A stretch of 39,446 nucleotides of DNA from Desulfovibrio sp. (GCA_017415765.1 JAFQED010000031.1:1-39446); one strand, 5' to 3'; positions 16,285-24,645 are shown, counted from the first letter of the stretch. The notes: generated by a model from the sequence alone, not told the origin. A program made the numbers and translations.

Positions 16285-17706
16285 CTAAAAATGCTCCTTG
16301 CGTCGTGACGAAGAGGGGATGTCCAGCGCAGTCCTGTACTTGGCTACTGTGCGCCGGGCGATGTTGACTTTCAGGTGATCCTTGAGCATCTCGGCAATAC
16401 GTTCATCACTCAAAGGGGACTTGCTGTCCTCTTCTGCAATGAATTTGCGTATCAGTGCCTTAACACTTTCGGAACCGACCTGGCTGCCGTCATCCAGTTC
16501 AAGACCACTGTTGAAAAAGAACTTGAGTTCAAAAATACCGTGGGGCGTAGCCACATACTTGCTGGTGGTAATGCGGCTGACCGTGGATTCGTGCATCCCG
16601 ATGTCGTCCGCAATGTCCTTGAGGATCAGGGGGGCAAGTTTGGTAACGCCTTCCCGGAAAAAGGGCCCCTGATGCCGGACAATGCTTTCCATGACCTTGT
16701 AGAGCGTGCGCTGCCGCTGGTACAGACTTTTGATGAGCCAGGAGGCTGACCTGATCTTGTCGGCGCAGTATTCTTTTTCCTGCTCGGAACTACAGTCGAT
16801 CCCTGTCTGTGCCAGGGAGGAAATCTGCAAGTGCGGCAAGCCGTCCTCATTGAGCAGGATGACAAACTCCCCGCCCAGCTCATACACGAAGACATCGGGG
16901 CTGACGTAGGTCGGCTCTTCGCTGCCAAAGCTGGCCCCCGGCAGAGGGTCAAGGCTCTGGATGATGTCCAGATATTCGCGCAGCTCCTCCATATCGATAT
17001 GGAACTTGCGCAGGAGGGGCTTGTAGCGTTTGGCTTCCAGGTCTTCAAGGTGCGAGCGCACCAGTTCTGTCAGGATGGGATCGCGGTCGTACTTGAGGCT
17101 CTGCAACTGGATGAGCAGGCATTCACAGGCATCACGGGCTGCCACGCCCACCGGGTCAAACTGCTGGACGCGCTCCAGCACGGGGAGTACTTCAGCCACA
17201 CTTGCCGAGGCAAGCTCGGCGATTTCTTCCAGCGATGCCTGCAGATAGCCCGATGAGCCAAGGTTACCGATGATGACCTCACCGATTTCCTTTTGCTGCT
17301 CGGTCAGCGTGGAAAGGCGCAACTGCCAGAGCAGATGCCCCTCCAGCGAGGGACGTGCAGCGTAGCGGGCTTCCAGCGGGGAAATATCTTCGACTGTTTC
17401 GTGCTCGCGGGGCTGTACCTGACGCGGTGTACTGGCAAACTCGCCAAGGTAGTCCTCCCACGAGGCATCACGGGCAAGCTCCCTGTCATACACCTCTTCC
17501 TTCACGGCAGTGCGCTGGTCGTTCTGCGGCTCTGCCACTTCCTCGCTGCTGCCTTCCTCAAGGAAGGGATTTTCCAGCAATTCCTGCTGCACGGTCTCCA
17601 GCAATTCCACGCGTGAAAGCTGCAACAGTTTGATGGCCTGTTGCAGTTGGGGGGTCATGACCAGTTGTTGGGCCAGCTTCAGTTGCTGACGAAGCTCAAG
17701 TGCCAT
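16285..17706 (-). CDS. rpoN: RNA polymerase sigma-54 factor
   Basis: This is a 473-residue sigma factor for -24/-12 promoters driven by ATP-dependent activators. Region I (LKLAQQLVMTPQLQQAIKLLQLSRVEL) is at the N-terminus, followed by an acidic region II. A core-binding region and the DNA-binding part follow (MHESTVSRITTSKYV, then the RpoN box ARRTVAKYR at 450-458). All parts are present and the length is normal. It heads the rpoN-hpf-rapZ-PTS cluster. The 228-base gap upstream holds its unseen promoter and copy 3 of the dispersed repeat. Confidence 0.97.
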   Translation of the reverse strand: MALELRQQLKLAQQLVMTPQLQQAIKLLQLSRVELLETVQQELLENPFLEEGSSEEVAEPQNDQRTAVKEEVYDRELARDASWEDYLGEFASTPRQVQPREHETVEDISPLEARYAARPSLEGHLLWQLRLSTLTEQQKEIGEVIIGNLGSSGYLQASLEEIAELASASVAEVLPVLERVQQFDPVGVAARDACECLLIQLQSLKYDRDPILTELVRSHLEDLEAKRYKPLLRKFHIDMEELREYLDIIQSLDPLPGASFGSEEPTYVSPDVFVYELGGEFVILLNEDGLPHLQISSLAQTGIDCSSEQEKEYCADKIRSASWLIKSLYQRQRTLYKVMESIVRHQGPFFREGVTKLAPLILKDIADDIGMHESTVSRITTSKYVATPHGIFELKFFFNSGLELDDGSQVGSESVKALIRKFIAEEDSKSPLSDERIAEMLKDHLKVNIARRTVAKYRTALDIPSSSRRKEHF

Positions 17707-17838
17707 GGGCAGCCTTTATCTTGCCGGATTATCTTTTCAAGAACTGTGCCATATCCTGACTGATTATGCAATAGCGGCCAGCCTTCAGCCCAGGGCAATC
17801 GCATGAAGGAGGAGGCATTAAAGGTTTAGATATTTTCT

Positions 17839-17872
17839 AGAACGAAATGCCATTGAAAATGGCAGTCGCTCT
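17839..17872. repeat. Dispersed hairpin repeat, copy 3 of 3
   Basis: It differs from copy 1 (4166-4199) by one base in the left outer arm (agaacga). It lies in the gap between the rpoN start and the terminator of the permease gene. No gene is supported in this gap (17707-17934). Confidence 0.85.
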
Positions 17873-17884
17873 AACATCACACAC

Positions 17885-17921
17885 AAAGCCCTGCCTTGGC
17901 TCTGGCCGGAAGCAGGGCTTT
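17885..17921 (-). terminator. Terminator after the ArsP-like permease
   Basis: On the minus strand AAAGCCCTGC pairs with GCAGGGCTTT around a 17-base loop that itself holds GGCC. It begins 14 bases after the permease stop. The 3' side ends in TTT. Confidence 0.65.
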
Positions 17922-17934
17922 ACTCTTGCAGCAG

Positions 17935-19113
17935 CTATACCAGCCAGGGCTGCGCAGCGTTGAACAGCCAGCCAACCAGCACAAGCGCAAGCCACAGATA
18001 GCCAAGGAAGGCGGCTTGCAGGCGTATGGTCATGATTTGGCGCAGCATGATAACCTCAGGGATACTGGCAACAACAGCCCCCATGCAGAAGGCCAGGGTC
18101 GTCCCCAGCGGCAAGCCCTTGACCAGCAAGCTCTCCATGACAGGGACAATGCCTGTGACATTTGAATACAGCGGGACTCCTGCCAGCACGGCCGCCGGCA
18201 CTGTCCACCACTCTCCGGCACTGAAGTGCTCCGCAAACCAGTTTTTCGGCACAAAGCCATGCAGGGCCGCGCCAATGGCCACACCCGCTATGACCCACAG
18301 CCATATCCGCCTGAAAATGCTCTTTACTTCTGCAAGAGCAAAAATATGCCGCTGGTACGCGGACCGCCGCACTGCCCCGGCTTTATCCCCCTGCTGTGCG
18401 GGCGATGGGATCTGTATATTTGTATGCAGGTCAGCGCGCAGCCAGCGTTCCGCACCGATACTGTCCATCACAAGGCCGCCAGCGATACCTGTCCCCAGCC
18501 CAACGACAACGTATATGACGGCAAATTTCCAGCCCAGCAAGCCCCACAGCATGATGATGGCAATCTCGTTGATAAGCGGCGAAGTGATCAGAAAGGTCAT
18601 GGCGATGCCTACGGGGATACCCGCCGAGGTAAAACCCCAGAACATCGGGACGCTTGAGCAGGAACAGAACGGCGTCACCGCGCCAAGCACAGCCGCCAGC
18701 ACATGCCCCACACCGCGTCGCCTACCAGCAAGCCAGCCTCTGATACGCCCCACCGGCAGGGAGGCACGTCCCCAGGCTATTGCGTAAATAAGGGCTATCA
18801 GCAGCAACAATATCTTTGCCGTATCATAGAAAAAGAACTCCAGGGCTGCCCCGGCCACAGAGTTCTGCGTAAGGCCCAGCAGGTCAAACACAAGCCATCT
18901 GGCAGCCGTTTCCATGCCAGAGTAGGCCACCAGCCATGCCGCTGTCGCCCCTGTGAGACAGGCAAAATACCGTATATACCAGCCCTGTGGCGACCCGTCA
19001 CTGGTGGGAACGGGCTTGTCAGTTCCGCAGCAGCAGGCATTGGGATGGTAGCGCGTCAACTGGATGGACGATCTTTTCGTTTCCTCTGTGGGGGGTGTGC
19101 AGCTACACTTCAT
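17935..19113 (-). CDS. ArsP/DUF318-type permease with Cys-rich N-terminus
   Basis: This is a 392-residue inner-membrane protein with about eight to ten hydrophobic segments. It has the family hallmarks TPFCSCSSVPMFWGFTSAG and FLITSPLINEIAI, and a second repeat half with VPLYSNVTGIVPV. ArsP-type members export organic arsenicals, and related SO_0444-type proteins export copper or zinc. Its 40-residue N-terminal extension carries Cys3, Cys5 and Cys27-29, a likely metal-binding patch. An AAGGAG site precedes the ATG. It is downstream of an ArsR regulator and has its own dyad, which supports metal- or metalloid-induced expression. The substrate is not proven. Confidence 0.85.
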   Translation of the reverse strand: MKCSCTPPTEETKRSSIQLTRYHPNACCCGTDKPVPTSDGSPQGWYIRYFACLTGATAAWLVAYSGMETAARWLVFDLLGLTQNSVAGAALEFFFYDTAKILLLLIALIYAIAWGRASLPVGRIRGWLAGRRRGVGHVLAAVLGAVTPFCSCSSVPMFWGFTSAGIPVGIAMTFLITSPLINEIAIIMLWGLLGWKFAVIYVVVGLGTGIAGGLVMDSIGAERWLRADLHTNIQIPSPAQQGDKAGAVRRSAYQRHIFALAEVKSIFRRIWLWVIAGVAIGAALHGFVPKNWFAEHFSAGEWWTVPAAVLAGVPLYSNVTGIVPVMESLLVKGLPLGTTLAFCMGAVVASIPEVIMLRQIMTIRLQAAFLGYLWLALVLVGWLFNAAQPWLV

Positions 19114-19132
19114 GGCAATCTCCTTATTTTTC

Positions 19133-19154
19133 TATTTGGCAAAACGACCAAATA
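19133..19154. promoter_or_regulatory. Candidate ArsR operator before the permease
   Basis: A perfect dyad TATTTGG, 8 bases, CCAAATA lies 20 bases upstream of the permease start. On the minus strand it overlaps a TATTAT -10-like element. The same half-sites with the same spacing occur before arsR at 19543-19564. Confidence 0.6.
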
Positions 19155-19205
19155 ATATCACAAAAAAATATCTGGGCTGTGGCTGTGCGGCACAAGCGAT
19201 CTGTT

Positions 19206-19529
19206 TCATTCCTCCCGCAGGATACTGAGTTCCGAGACAAGACGGTTTTCCAGCAAGGCCCGCGTGCAGGAGAGGAAATTATCAAGACAGGGCAGGCTGA
19301 GGCGGTAATAGATATTTGTGCCGCGCTTATCCTGCTCCACTATACCGGCCTGACGCAAGACGGCAAGATGCTTGGAAACAGTGGAAATGTCGTCCCCAAC
19401 AAGCTGCCGCAGGTCACAAACGCATTGTTCCCCGTTCCGCAGGGCATCGACCATAAGCAGACGGCTTGGGTGTCCCAGTGCCTTGAATATCTGCGCCTGT
19501 GCTGCCATGTATTGCTTACGTTGCAGCAT
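19206..19529 (-). CDS. ArsR-family metalloregulator
   Basis: This is a 107-residue winged-helix repressor. The recognition helix is near DISTVSKHLAVLRQAGIV, and the metal-sensing motif QCVCDL puts Cys36 and Cys38 in alpha-3, as in arsenic/antimony-sensing ArsR proteins. When the ligand binds, the protein leaves DNA. It is followed after 92 bases by the ArsP-like permease on the same strand. A TTTTTGG-N8-CCAAGCT dyad sits 14 bases before its start and probably gives autoregulation. A later ATG (19508) is possible. Confidence 0.92.
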   Translation of the reverse strand: MLQRKQYMAAQAQIFKALGHPSRLLMVDALRNGEQCVCDLRQLVGDDISTVSKHLAVLRQAGIVEQDKRGTNIYYRLSLPCLDNFLSCTRALLENRLVSELSILREE

Positions 19530-19542
19530 GGTTCTGTTTTCC

Positions 19543-19564
19543 TTTTTGGCTGAATAGCCAAGCT
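19543..19564. promoter_or_regulatory. Candidate ArsR operator before arsR
   Basis: TTTTTGG, 8 bases, CCAAGCT, with inner perfect arms ttggct/agccaa at 19546-19561. It shares TTTGG-N8-CCAA with the permease site. A TTGACA on the minus strand at 19573-19568 could be the -35 element. Confidence 0.55.
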
Positions 19565-19601
19565 ACCGTGTCAAGGACATAATGCAGCCCAAACCAGGCT
19601 G

Positions 19602-19904
19602 CTATCCTCCCAGTCTCCCGGACGCAAGCATTTCCCGACGCAAAATAGTATTTATCCGGCTTTCATAGCCTGCCCCCTGCGCACGCAACCACGCCAGTAC
19701 ATCCGCATCAATACGGATGGTAGTCATTTCGGCAGGTCGGCAGAAACCACAATGGTTTTCCACGGCAGGAATATCCGAATAGTCAATATCACGTTCCGCT
19801 TTACGGGACAAAGTTTCAAGCTCTGCCCGTTCTTCAGCGGTAAGCGGGGGCAGATTGCTGACATCCAGCTCAAAACTGGCAATAGATTTGGCGTTCTTTC
19901 TCAT
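19602..19904 (-). CDS. brnA: BrnA-type antitoxin
   Basis: This is a 100-residue protein with the COG3514 C-terminal motif: TTIRIDADVLAWLRAQGAGYESRINTILRREM, a ribbon-helix-helix DNA-binding domain. The first 60 residues form the toxin-binding part. Its start overlaps the last 35 bases of the toxin gene, so the two are translationally coupled. In BrnT-BrnA systems the antitoxin represses the promoter together with the toxin. Confidence 0.88.
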   Translation of the reverse strand: MRKNAKSIASFELDVSNLPPLTAEERAELETLSRKAERDIDYSDIPAVENHCGFCRPAEMTTIRIDADVLAWLRAQGAGYESRINTILRREMLASGRLGG

Positions 19905-20145
19905 TGGCGTGCCTTGCAGAAATAATACGATAACGATTCCCGGCTTGCCGCTCGGTATATATGACCACGAGTATGGCAGGGTATACCATACCTATAGTCA
20001 ACCAGCGGTCTTCTTCCACACTGTGTTCCACATCATGGCGTTCTATTCTGAGGGGATCTGCAAATACGCGGGCAGCGACCTCAAAACTGACCCCATGTTT
20101 TGCCTTGTTCCGCCTGTTTTTGGCCTCATCCCATTCAAACTGCAT
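19870..20145 (-). CDS. brnT: BrnT-type ribonuclease toxin
   Basis: This is a 91-residue RelE-like toxin. It opens with the family signature FEWDEAKNRRNKAKHGVSFEVAARVFADP and ends with the RIISARHANEKERQIY stretch that carries the catalytic Arg/Glu residues. Such toxins cut RNA and slow translation. The ATG at 20145 follows a GAGGG site. It is the upstream gene of the pair, in usual order. Confidence 0.9.
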   Translation of the reverse strand: MQFEWDEAKNRRNKAKHGVSFEVAARVFADPLRIERHDVEHSVEEDRWLTIGMVYPAILVVIYTERQAGNRYRIISARHANEKERQIYCQF

Positions 20146-20195
20146 ACCACCCTCTGGCTTGCCCCTGTTGTGCCGCTCTGCACTTCACCCCTGCC

Positions 20196-20846
20196 TCACT
20201 GATCCTGCCGCCTTTCCTGATGCGGCCGGATCTCCTTGACAAAGCCACGCCCATTCCACTGGTAGCTCACATCATGGCTCACAGGGACCTGCGTCATGCC
20301 AGTGCTGTCCCAAAATACAGGCTGGGCTTTCAAGCCGCCAAGGCCAAGGCACATCAGCACTGTGGGCTGTACCCCCGGCGGGAGCTTTTGCCCGGCAGCC
20401 AAAAATTCATTGATGGCGGGTTCTGGTGGCGTATCCACAGGCACGGCGCGGCCATCCACATCCACCCGCCACAGCTCCAGCGTACAGATGGGTCTGCCCA
20501 GGGTGCCAATGGCCGCCCTTACCGAACCGTCAGCCGTATTACGAAAAAGGCGCAGGGCCACTGCGCTGTCCCGCAGGGGCAGGGCCGCAAAGACGATGAC
20601 GTCTTCACTCTCGCCCGCCACTTCCCAAAATTCCGACTGCCCTTCAGCCAGCAACGTTTGTTTTTCGGCATCGGAAAGGCCCTCGGCCGTGTTCTCAAAA
20701 ATGCTGACCGGCAGCATGGTGAACACCCCTCGTGCCGTCATGCCATTACACTCGGCCTGTGCGCCAGCAGGAGCCAGCCCGACCAAAACTCCGCACAAAA
20801 GGCACAGAAGCCAAAACGTGCGACTGCTTTGCTGTAAAGTCATCAT
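20196..20846 (-). CDS. Exported protein of unknown function
   Basis: This is a 216-residue protein. A signal peptide covers about residues 1-31 (hydrophobic WLLCLLCGVLVGLAP, cut near AGAQA). The mature part is rich in beta strands and has two Cys pairs in loops (CNGMTARG near the N-terminus, PICTLELWRV and MCLGLGGL later). Start chosen at ATG 20846 because AAGGA stands seven bases before it; the frame is open further upstream. I do not recognise the family. It is transcribed away from the glycogen operon across a 358-base gap. Confidence 0.75.
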   Translation of the reverse strand: MMTLQQSSRTFWLLCLLCGVLVGLAPAGAQAECNGMTARGVFTMLPVSIFENTAEGLSDAEKQTLLAEGQSEFWEVAGESEDVIVFAALPLRDSAVALRLFRNTADGSVRAAIGTLGRPICTLELWRVDVDGRAVPVDTPPEPAINEFLAAGQKLPPGVQPTVLMCLGLGGLKAQPVFWDSTGMTQVPVSHDVSYQWNGRGFVKEIRPHQERRQDQ

Positions 20847-20893
20847 GCCTGTATCCTTGCTTCCGGCTGTGCCGGAATGGTTTGTCAGTATGA

Positions 20894-20922
20894 TGTATAG
20901 GTTTTTTGGGCTGGCTTGTCCA
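20894..20922 (-). promoter_or_regulatory. Candidate promoter of the unknown exported protein
   Basis: On the minus strand TGGACA (5 of 6), 17 bases, then TATACA (4 of 6), 48 bases before the start codon at 20846. Confidence 0.4.
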
Positions 20923-20967
20923 TATTGGCCCTGAACCTTCGCCCACGGGCCGCTGACATTTTTCAGC

Positions 20968-20996
20968 TTGACAATTTTCGGTCTTGCCCGCATAAA
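20968..20996 (+). promoter_or_regulatory. Candidate promoter of the glycogen operon
   Basis: A consensus TTGACA at 20968-20973, 17 bases, then CATAAA at 20991-20996. It would give a leader of about 200 bases before the debranching-enzyme start at 21205. The gap 20847-21204 otherwise holds no supported gene; the frame is open through the leader but lacks a good start until 21205. Confidence 0.45.
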
Positions 20997-21204
20997 TCTG
21001 CCTCCCTTGCCGGTAAAGCCCTCGACAAGGCGATTTGTTTGGGATATTTTTAATGTGTACCAGCAATGGCTGCCCCATGATGGGCTGCCTTGCAGGCCGG
21101 ATGACGCTCCGTTCTGCCAGCGGTCTGTGGTCTTTTCCCTCCTTTTCTCTGCCCAGCCGCAGCGTTTCCGGTCTCACTCCAGCCGTCAGTTCCAAGGAGC
21201 CTCC

Positions 21205-23265
21205 ATGCGGTTCAGCTTCGACAAGGCCGCCTGTCAAAATACGCGCCGGGCATTGCGTAAGGAATGGGTTTTGACCAACGGTCTGGGCGACTATGCCAGC
21301 AGCAGTATCCTCGGCTGCAATACCCGCAAGTACCACGGTTTGCTGGTGGTCAACACCCTGCACGGCAGGCAAGTCCTGCTCTCTACACTTGAGGAATCCG
21401 TGTACGGTGGCGGTAAGGAGTTTTTTCTCTCCACTCGCCAGCACCCCAGTATGCTCTACCCCAACGGGCTGGAGTATCAGGAAAGCTTTGAGCTGGAAGA
21501 TGTCCCCTGCTTCACCTACCGCATAGGGGATGTGCGTCTGCGGCGTGAGGTGCTGCTGGTACACGGTGCAAGCCGTCTTCTGGTACGCTGGACAGTGGAA
21601 GGCCCCAAGGGGATCCCGCCGCTGACGCTGCGCGTCAAGCCGCTGCTGGCCTATCGCGGTTTTCATCAGCTTACCCATGCCAATTCCCATTTGCGGGTAC
21701 GCACCACCCCCATCAAGGGCGGTTTCAGCATTTCGCCCTATGAGGGCATGCCCGATTTCTGCATGCAGAGCAGTCTGCCGCAGACTTTCTTCCCCTCACC
21801 CGACTGGTATTACAATGTGGAATACCTTGCAGAGCGTGCGCGCGGCTTTGCTGACAGCGAGGAATTGTTCCGCCCCGGCATCATGGACATCCCCCTGCCA
21901 GCCCTGCCGGGAGGTGGCAGTGTACTGCTGCACTTTGGGCTTGCCCCCTGCACTGACGACATTGAAACCCTGTGGCAGCAGGAGCTGGAAGCCAAACGCA
22001 GCAAGAGCCATGCTTGCAGCGGCCTTGCCGGGCATCTTGCCGACCAGACGCGCCAGTTCTGCATCACCGGCCCTTCCGGGCGTGAGGCGGTGCTGGCGGG
22101 CTACCACTGGTTTGACGCCTGGGGGCGCGATACCCTCATTGCCCTGCCGGGCCTGACCTTCTGTGCCGGTCAGACAGAATTTGGTCTGCGCGTCCTGGAG
22201 CAGGTGGCCGCCAGTCTGCATGACGGCCTTGTACCCAACTGCTTTGCCGAAAATGACGCCCACGCCTATAATTCTGTGGACGCCTCCCTCTGGTATGCCT
22301 TTGCCGTGCAATGCTACCTGCAAGCCTGCCCCGATGGCCTTGGCTGGGTACGCGAACACGCCTGGCCCGCCATCAAGGCCATTATCAACGGCTACCGCAA
22401 GGGGCCGGGCATGGGCATCTTTGTGGACGACAACGGTCTGCTGCACGCCGGCAATGCCCAGACCCAGCTCACCTGGATGGACGCCCAGGCCAATGGCAAG
22501 CCTGTGACCCCGCGCCACGGCTGCCCGGTAGAGATCAACGCCCTCTGGTACAATACCCTGGCCTTTGCCGACTATCTGGCCGGACAGTTCCGGGAGCCGG
22601 AATGGGAAAGCACCCAGGCTTTGCGTACCCTGCGTGCGGCCTTTTTCGAGCACTTCTGGGTGGCGCATTCCGGCGGCTATCTGGGCGATGTCTGGCGGGA
22701 TGGTATGCTGGATCAGAGCATCCGCCCCAACCAGATATTTGCCGTCTCCCTGCCCTACCCTGTGCTGGAAGAACAATACCAGGCGCAGGTGGTGGAATGT
22801 GTGCGCAACACCCTGCTTACCCCCTATGGTCTGCGCACCCTTGCCCCCAACGACCCGCAATACAAGGGCCGTTACGAAGGCGGCCCGCTGGAGCGGGATT
22901 CTGCCTACCATCAGGGCACTGTCTGGCCGTGGCCACTGGGGCATTATACCGATGCCCTGCTGCGCGTGGCCTGGGATGTGGACGGGGCCGTACAGGGCTT
23001 GCTCGACACCATCATGCCGCTCTTTACCGAACATCTTGCCCGCTCCGGCCTTGGCAGTATCTCCGAGGTCTTTGACGCTTCGCCGCCCTATCGCGCCAGT
23101 GGTTGCGTGGCACAAGCCTGGAGCGTGGCCGAAGTCCTGCGTATGCTCATCCGGCTCCAGCAGGCCGCCCCGGCTGTCTATGCGGCCTGGGAGCCAAGGG
23201 TGGCCCAACTGCTGGCCAAACCCGTGGGGGATACGGCTGGCATCTGCCGTGTGACAGGCCTGTAA
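21205..23265 (+). CDS. Glycogen debranching enzyme (amylo-alpha-1,6-glucosidase)
   Basis: This is a 686-residue cytoplasmic enzyme that hydrolyses alpha-1,6 branches. The N-terminal beta domain (about 1-260) begins RFSFDKAACQNTRRALRKEWVLTNGLGDYASSS, with YHGLLV after it. The C-terminal (alpha/alpha)6 barrel has the catalytic region WFDAWGRDTLIALPGL near residue 302, where the Asp of GRD is a catalytic acid, and later WNTLAF/GTVWPWPLGHY. This matches GDE_N plus GDE_C. ATG 21205 follows aaggag. It is the first gene of the glycogen operon and would trim the branch stubs left by the phosphorylase encoded at its end. Confidence 0.92.
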   Translation: MRFSFDKAACQNTRRALRKEWVLTNGLGDYASSSILGCNTRKYHGLLVVNTLHGRQVLLSTLEESVYGGGKEFFLSTRQHPSMLYPNGLEYQESFELEDVPCFTYRIGDVRLRREVLLVHGASRLLVRWTVEGPKGIPPLTLRVKPLLAYRGFHQLTHANSHLRVRTTPIKGGFSISPYEGMPDFCMQSSLPQTFFPSPDWYYNVEYLAERARGFADSEELFRPGIMDIPLPALPGGGSVLLHFGLAPCTDDIETLWQQELEAKRSKSHACSGLAGHLADQTRQFCITGPSGREAVLAGYHWFDAWGRDTLIALPGLTFCAGQTEFGLRVLEQVAASLHDGLVPNCFAENDAHAYNSVDASLWYAFAVQCYLQACPDGLGWVREHAWPAIKAIINGYRKGPGMGIFVDDNGLLHAGNAQTQLTWMDAQANGKPVTPRHGCPVEINALWYNTLAFADYLAGQFREPEWESTQALRTLRAAFFEHFWVAHSGGYLGDVWRDGMLDQSIRPNQIFAVSLPYPVLEEQYQAQVVECVRNTLLTPYGLRTLAPNDPQYKGRYEGGPLERDSAYHQGTVWPWPLGHYTDALLRVAWDVDGAVQGLLDTIMPLFTEHLARSGLGSISEVFDASPPYRASGCVAQAWSVAEVLRMLIRLQQAAPAVYAAWEPRVAQLLAKPVGDTAGICRVTGL

Positions 23266-23319
23266 GACATGGAAACAACCCCGCGCAGCCCATCTGTAGC
23301 GGGATGCAAGGATACAGTG

Positions 23320-24645
23320 ATGCGAGTGTTAATGTTCGGCTGGGAGTTCCCGCCGCATATCAGCGGGGGGCTGGGCACAGCCTGCTACGGCATGACCCGC
23401 GCCCTGGCCAAAAAAGGTGCGCAGATCATCTTTGTACTGCCGCGCGTTGGCGAGGGTGAACCCAACGACTTTCTGAAGATACGCTCTGCCTCAGGCACGC
23501 CCATTACAGCGGACATGAGCGAACGTATGAGCCATGCCGGGCAGGATGTCTGGCAGGAGAACATCCGCTGGCGCAGTGTGGATAGCCCACTCTTCCCCTA
23601 TATGACGCCCGAAAGCTACGAGGAGTCCCTGCGCTGGGTGCACAAGGCCCATACGGCCGGACATGAGGAGATCCGCCACTGGTCGGGCATCCCCTTCACC
23701 TACAGCCTCAAGGGCGGCTACGGGCCAGACCTGATGAGCGAGGTCAGCCGCTACAGCCAACTGGCCGGAGCCATTGCCGCCGAGGAAGATTTTGACGTTA
23801 TCCACGCCCATGACTGGATGACCTATCCGGCGGGTATGCTGGCCAAGGCCCTGACCGGCAAGCCGCTGGTGGTGCATATCCACGCCACGGAATACGACCG
23901 CTGCGGGGAGAATGTGAATGACATCGTGGCGGGCATTGAACGGGCGGGGCTGCTGGCTGCCGACAAGGTGGTGGCTGTCAGCCGTCTGACCCGCAAGGTC
24001 GTTATAGAACGCTACGGCGTGCCGCCGGAAAAGGTGACCGTTGTCTATAACGCCGTGGCCCGGCATGAGGTGGAACGCCGCTACGAGATCCCGCCGCGCA
24101 TCCGGCACGAAAAACGGGTGCTTTTCCTGGGGCGTGTCACCTTTCAGAAAGGGCCGGAATACTTTATGGAAGCCGCACGCCTTGTGCTGGAAAAGATCCC
24201 CAATGCCCGCTTTTTCATGGCTGGCAGCGGTGACATGCTGCCCCGGCTGATCCGGCGTGCCGGGCAGTTGCGCATCGGCAACCGCTTCCATTTTGCGGGC
24301 TTCCTGCGCGGTGAGGAAGTTGACCGCATGTTCGCCCTGAGCGACCTCTATGTGATGCCCTCGGTTTCGGAACCCTTTGGTATCACCCCGCTGGAAGCCA
24401 TGCTCTATGACGTGCCCGTGTTGCTGTCCCGCCAGTCGGGTGTCTCTGAAGTGCTGGAACACGCCCTCAAGGCCGACTTCTGGGATACACGCGACATGGC
24501 CGACAAGATCTGCGCCGTCCTGCGCTATCCCCGCCTGGCCGAAGCACTGGTCAGGAACTGCCGGGAAGAAATGAAATCCATCCGCTGGGAAAACGCGGCG
24601 GATGAACTGATGCTTGTTTACCGTAACGTCACCGGAGGCAACTGA
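23320..24645 (+). CDS. GT4 glycosyltransferase, glycogen-operon type
   Basis: This is a 441-residue GT-B enzyme. The N-terminal Rossmann domain starts MRVLMFGWEFPPHISGGLGTACYGM and contains VIHAHDWMTYPAGMLA; the C-terminal domain has VLFLGRVTFQKGPEYFMEAARLV and the donor-site motif EPFGITPLEAM (E-x7-E). The first domain resembles bacterial starch synthases with their K/RxGGL loop changed to SGGLG. ATG 23320 has aaggat upstream; a far weaker ATG lies at 23269. It starts 54 bases after the debranching enzyme. It probably uses an NDP-glucose to extend or start an alpha-glucan, which is inferred from the operon. Confidence 0.85.
   Translation: MRVLMFGWEFPPHISGGLGTACYGMTRALAKKGAQIIFVLPRVGEGEPNDFLKIRSASGTPITADMSERMSHAGQDVWQENIRWRSVDSPLFPYMTPESYEESLRWVHKAHTAGHEEIRHWSGIPFTYSLKGGYGPDLMSEVSRYSQLAGAIAAEEDFDVIHAHDWMTYPAGMLAKALTGKPLVVHIHATEYDRCGENVNDIVAGIERAGLLAADKVVAVSRLTRKVVIERYGVPPEKVTVVYNAVARHEVERRYEIPPRIRHEKRVLFLGRVTFQKGPEYFMEAARLVLEKIPNARFFMAGSGDMLPRLIRRAGQLRIGNRFHFAGFLRGEEVDRMFALSDLYVMPSVSEPFGITPLEAMLYDVPVLLSRQSGVSEVLEHALKADFWDTRDMADKICAVLRYPRLAEALVRNCREEMKSIRWENAADELMLVYRNVTGGN

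Noticed and set aside
21796-23208. A 470-codon minus-strand frame within the debranching-enzyme gene
   Set aside because: Antisense shadow of a gene with clear catalytic motifs; the translation has no domain.
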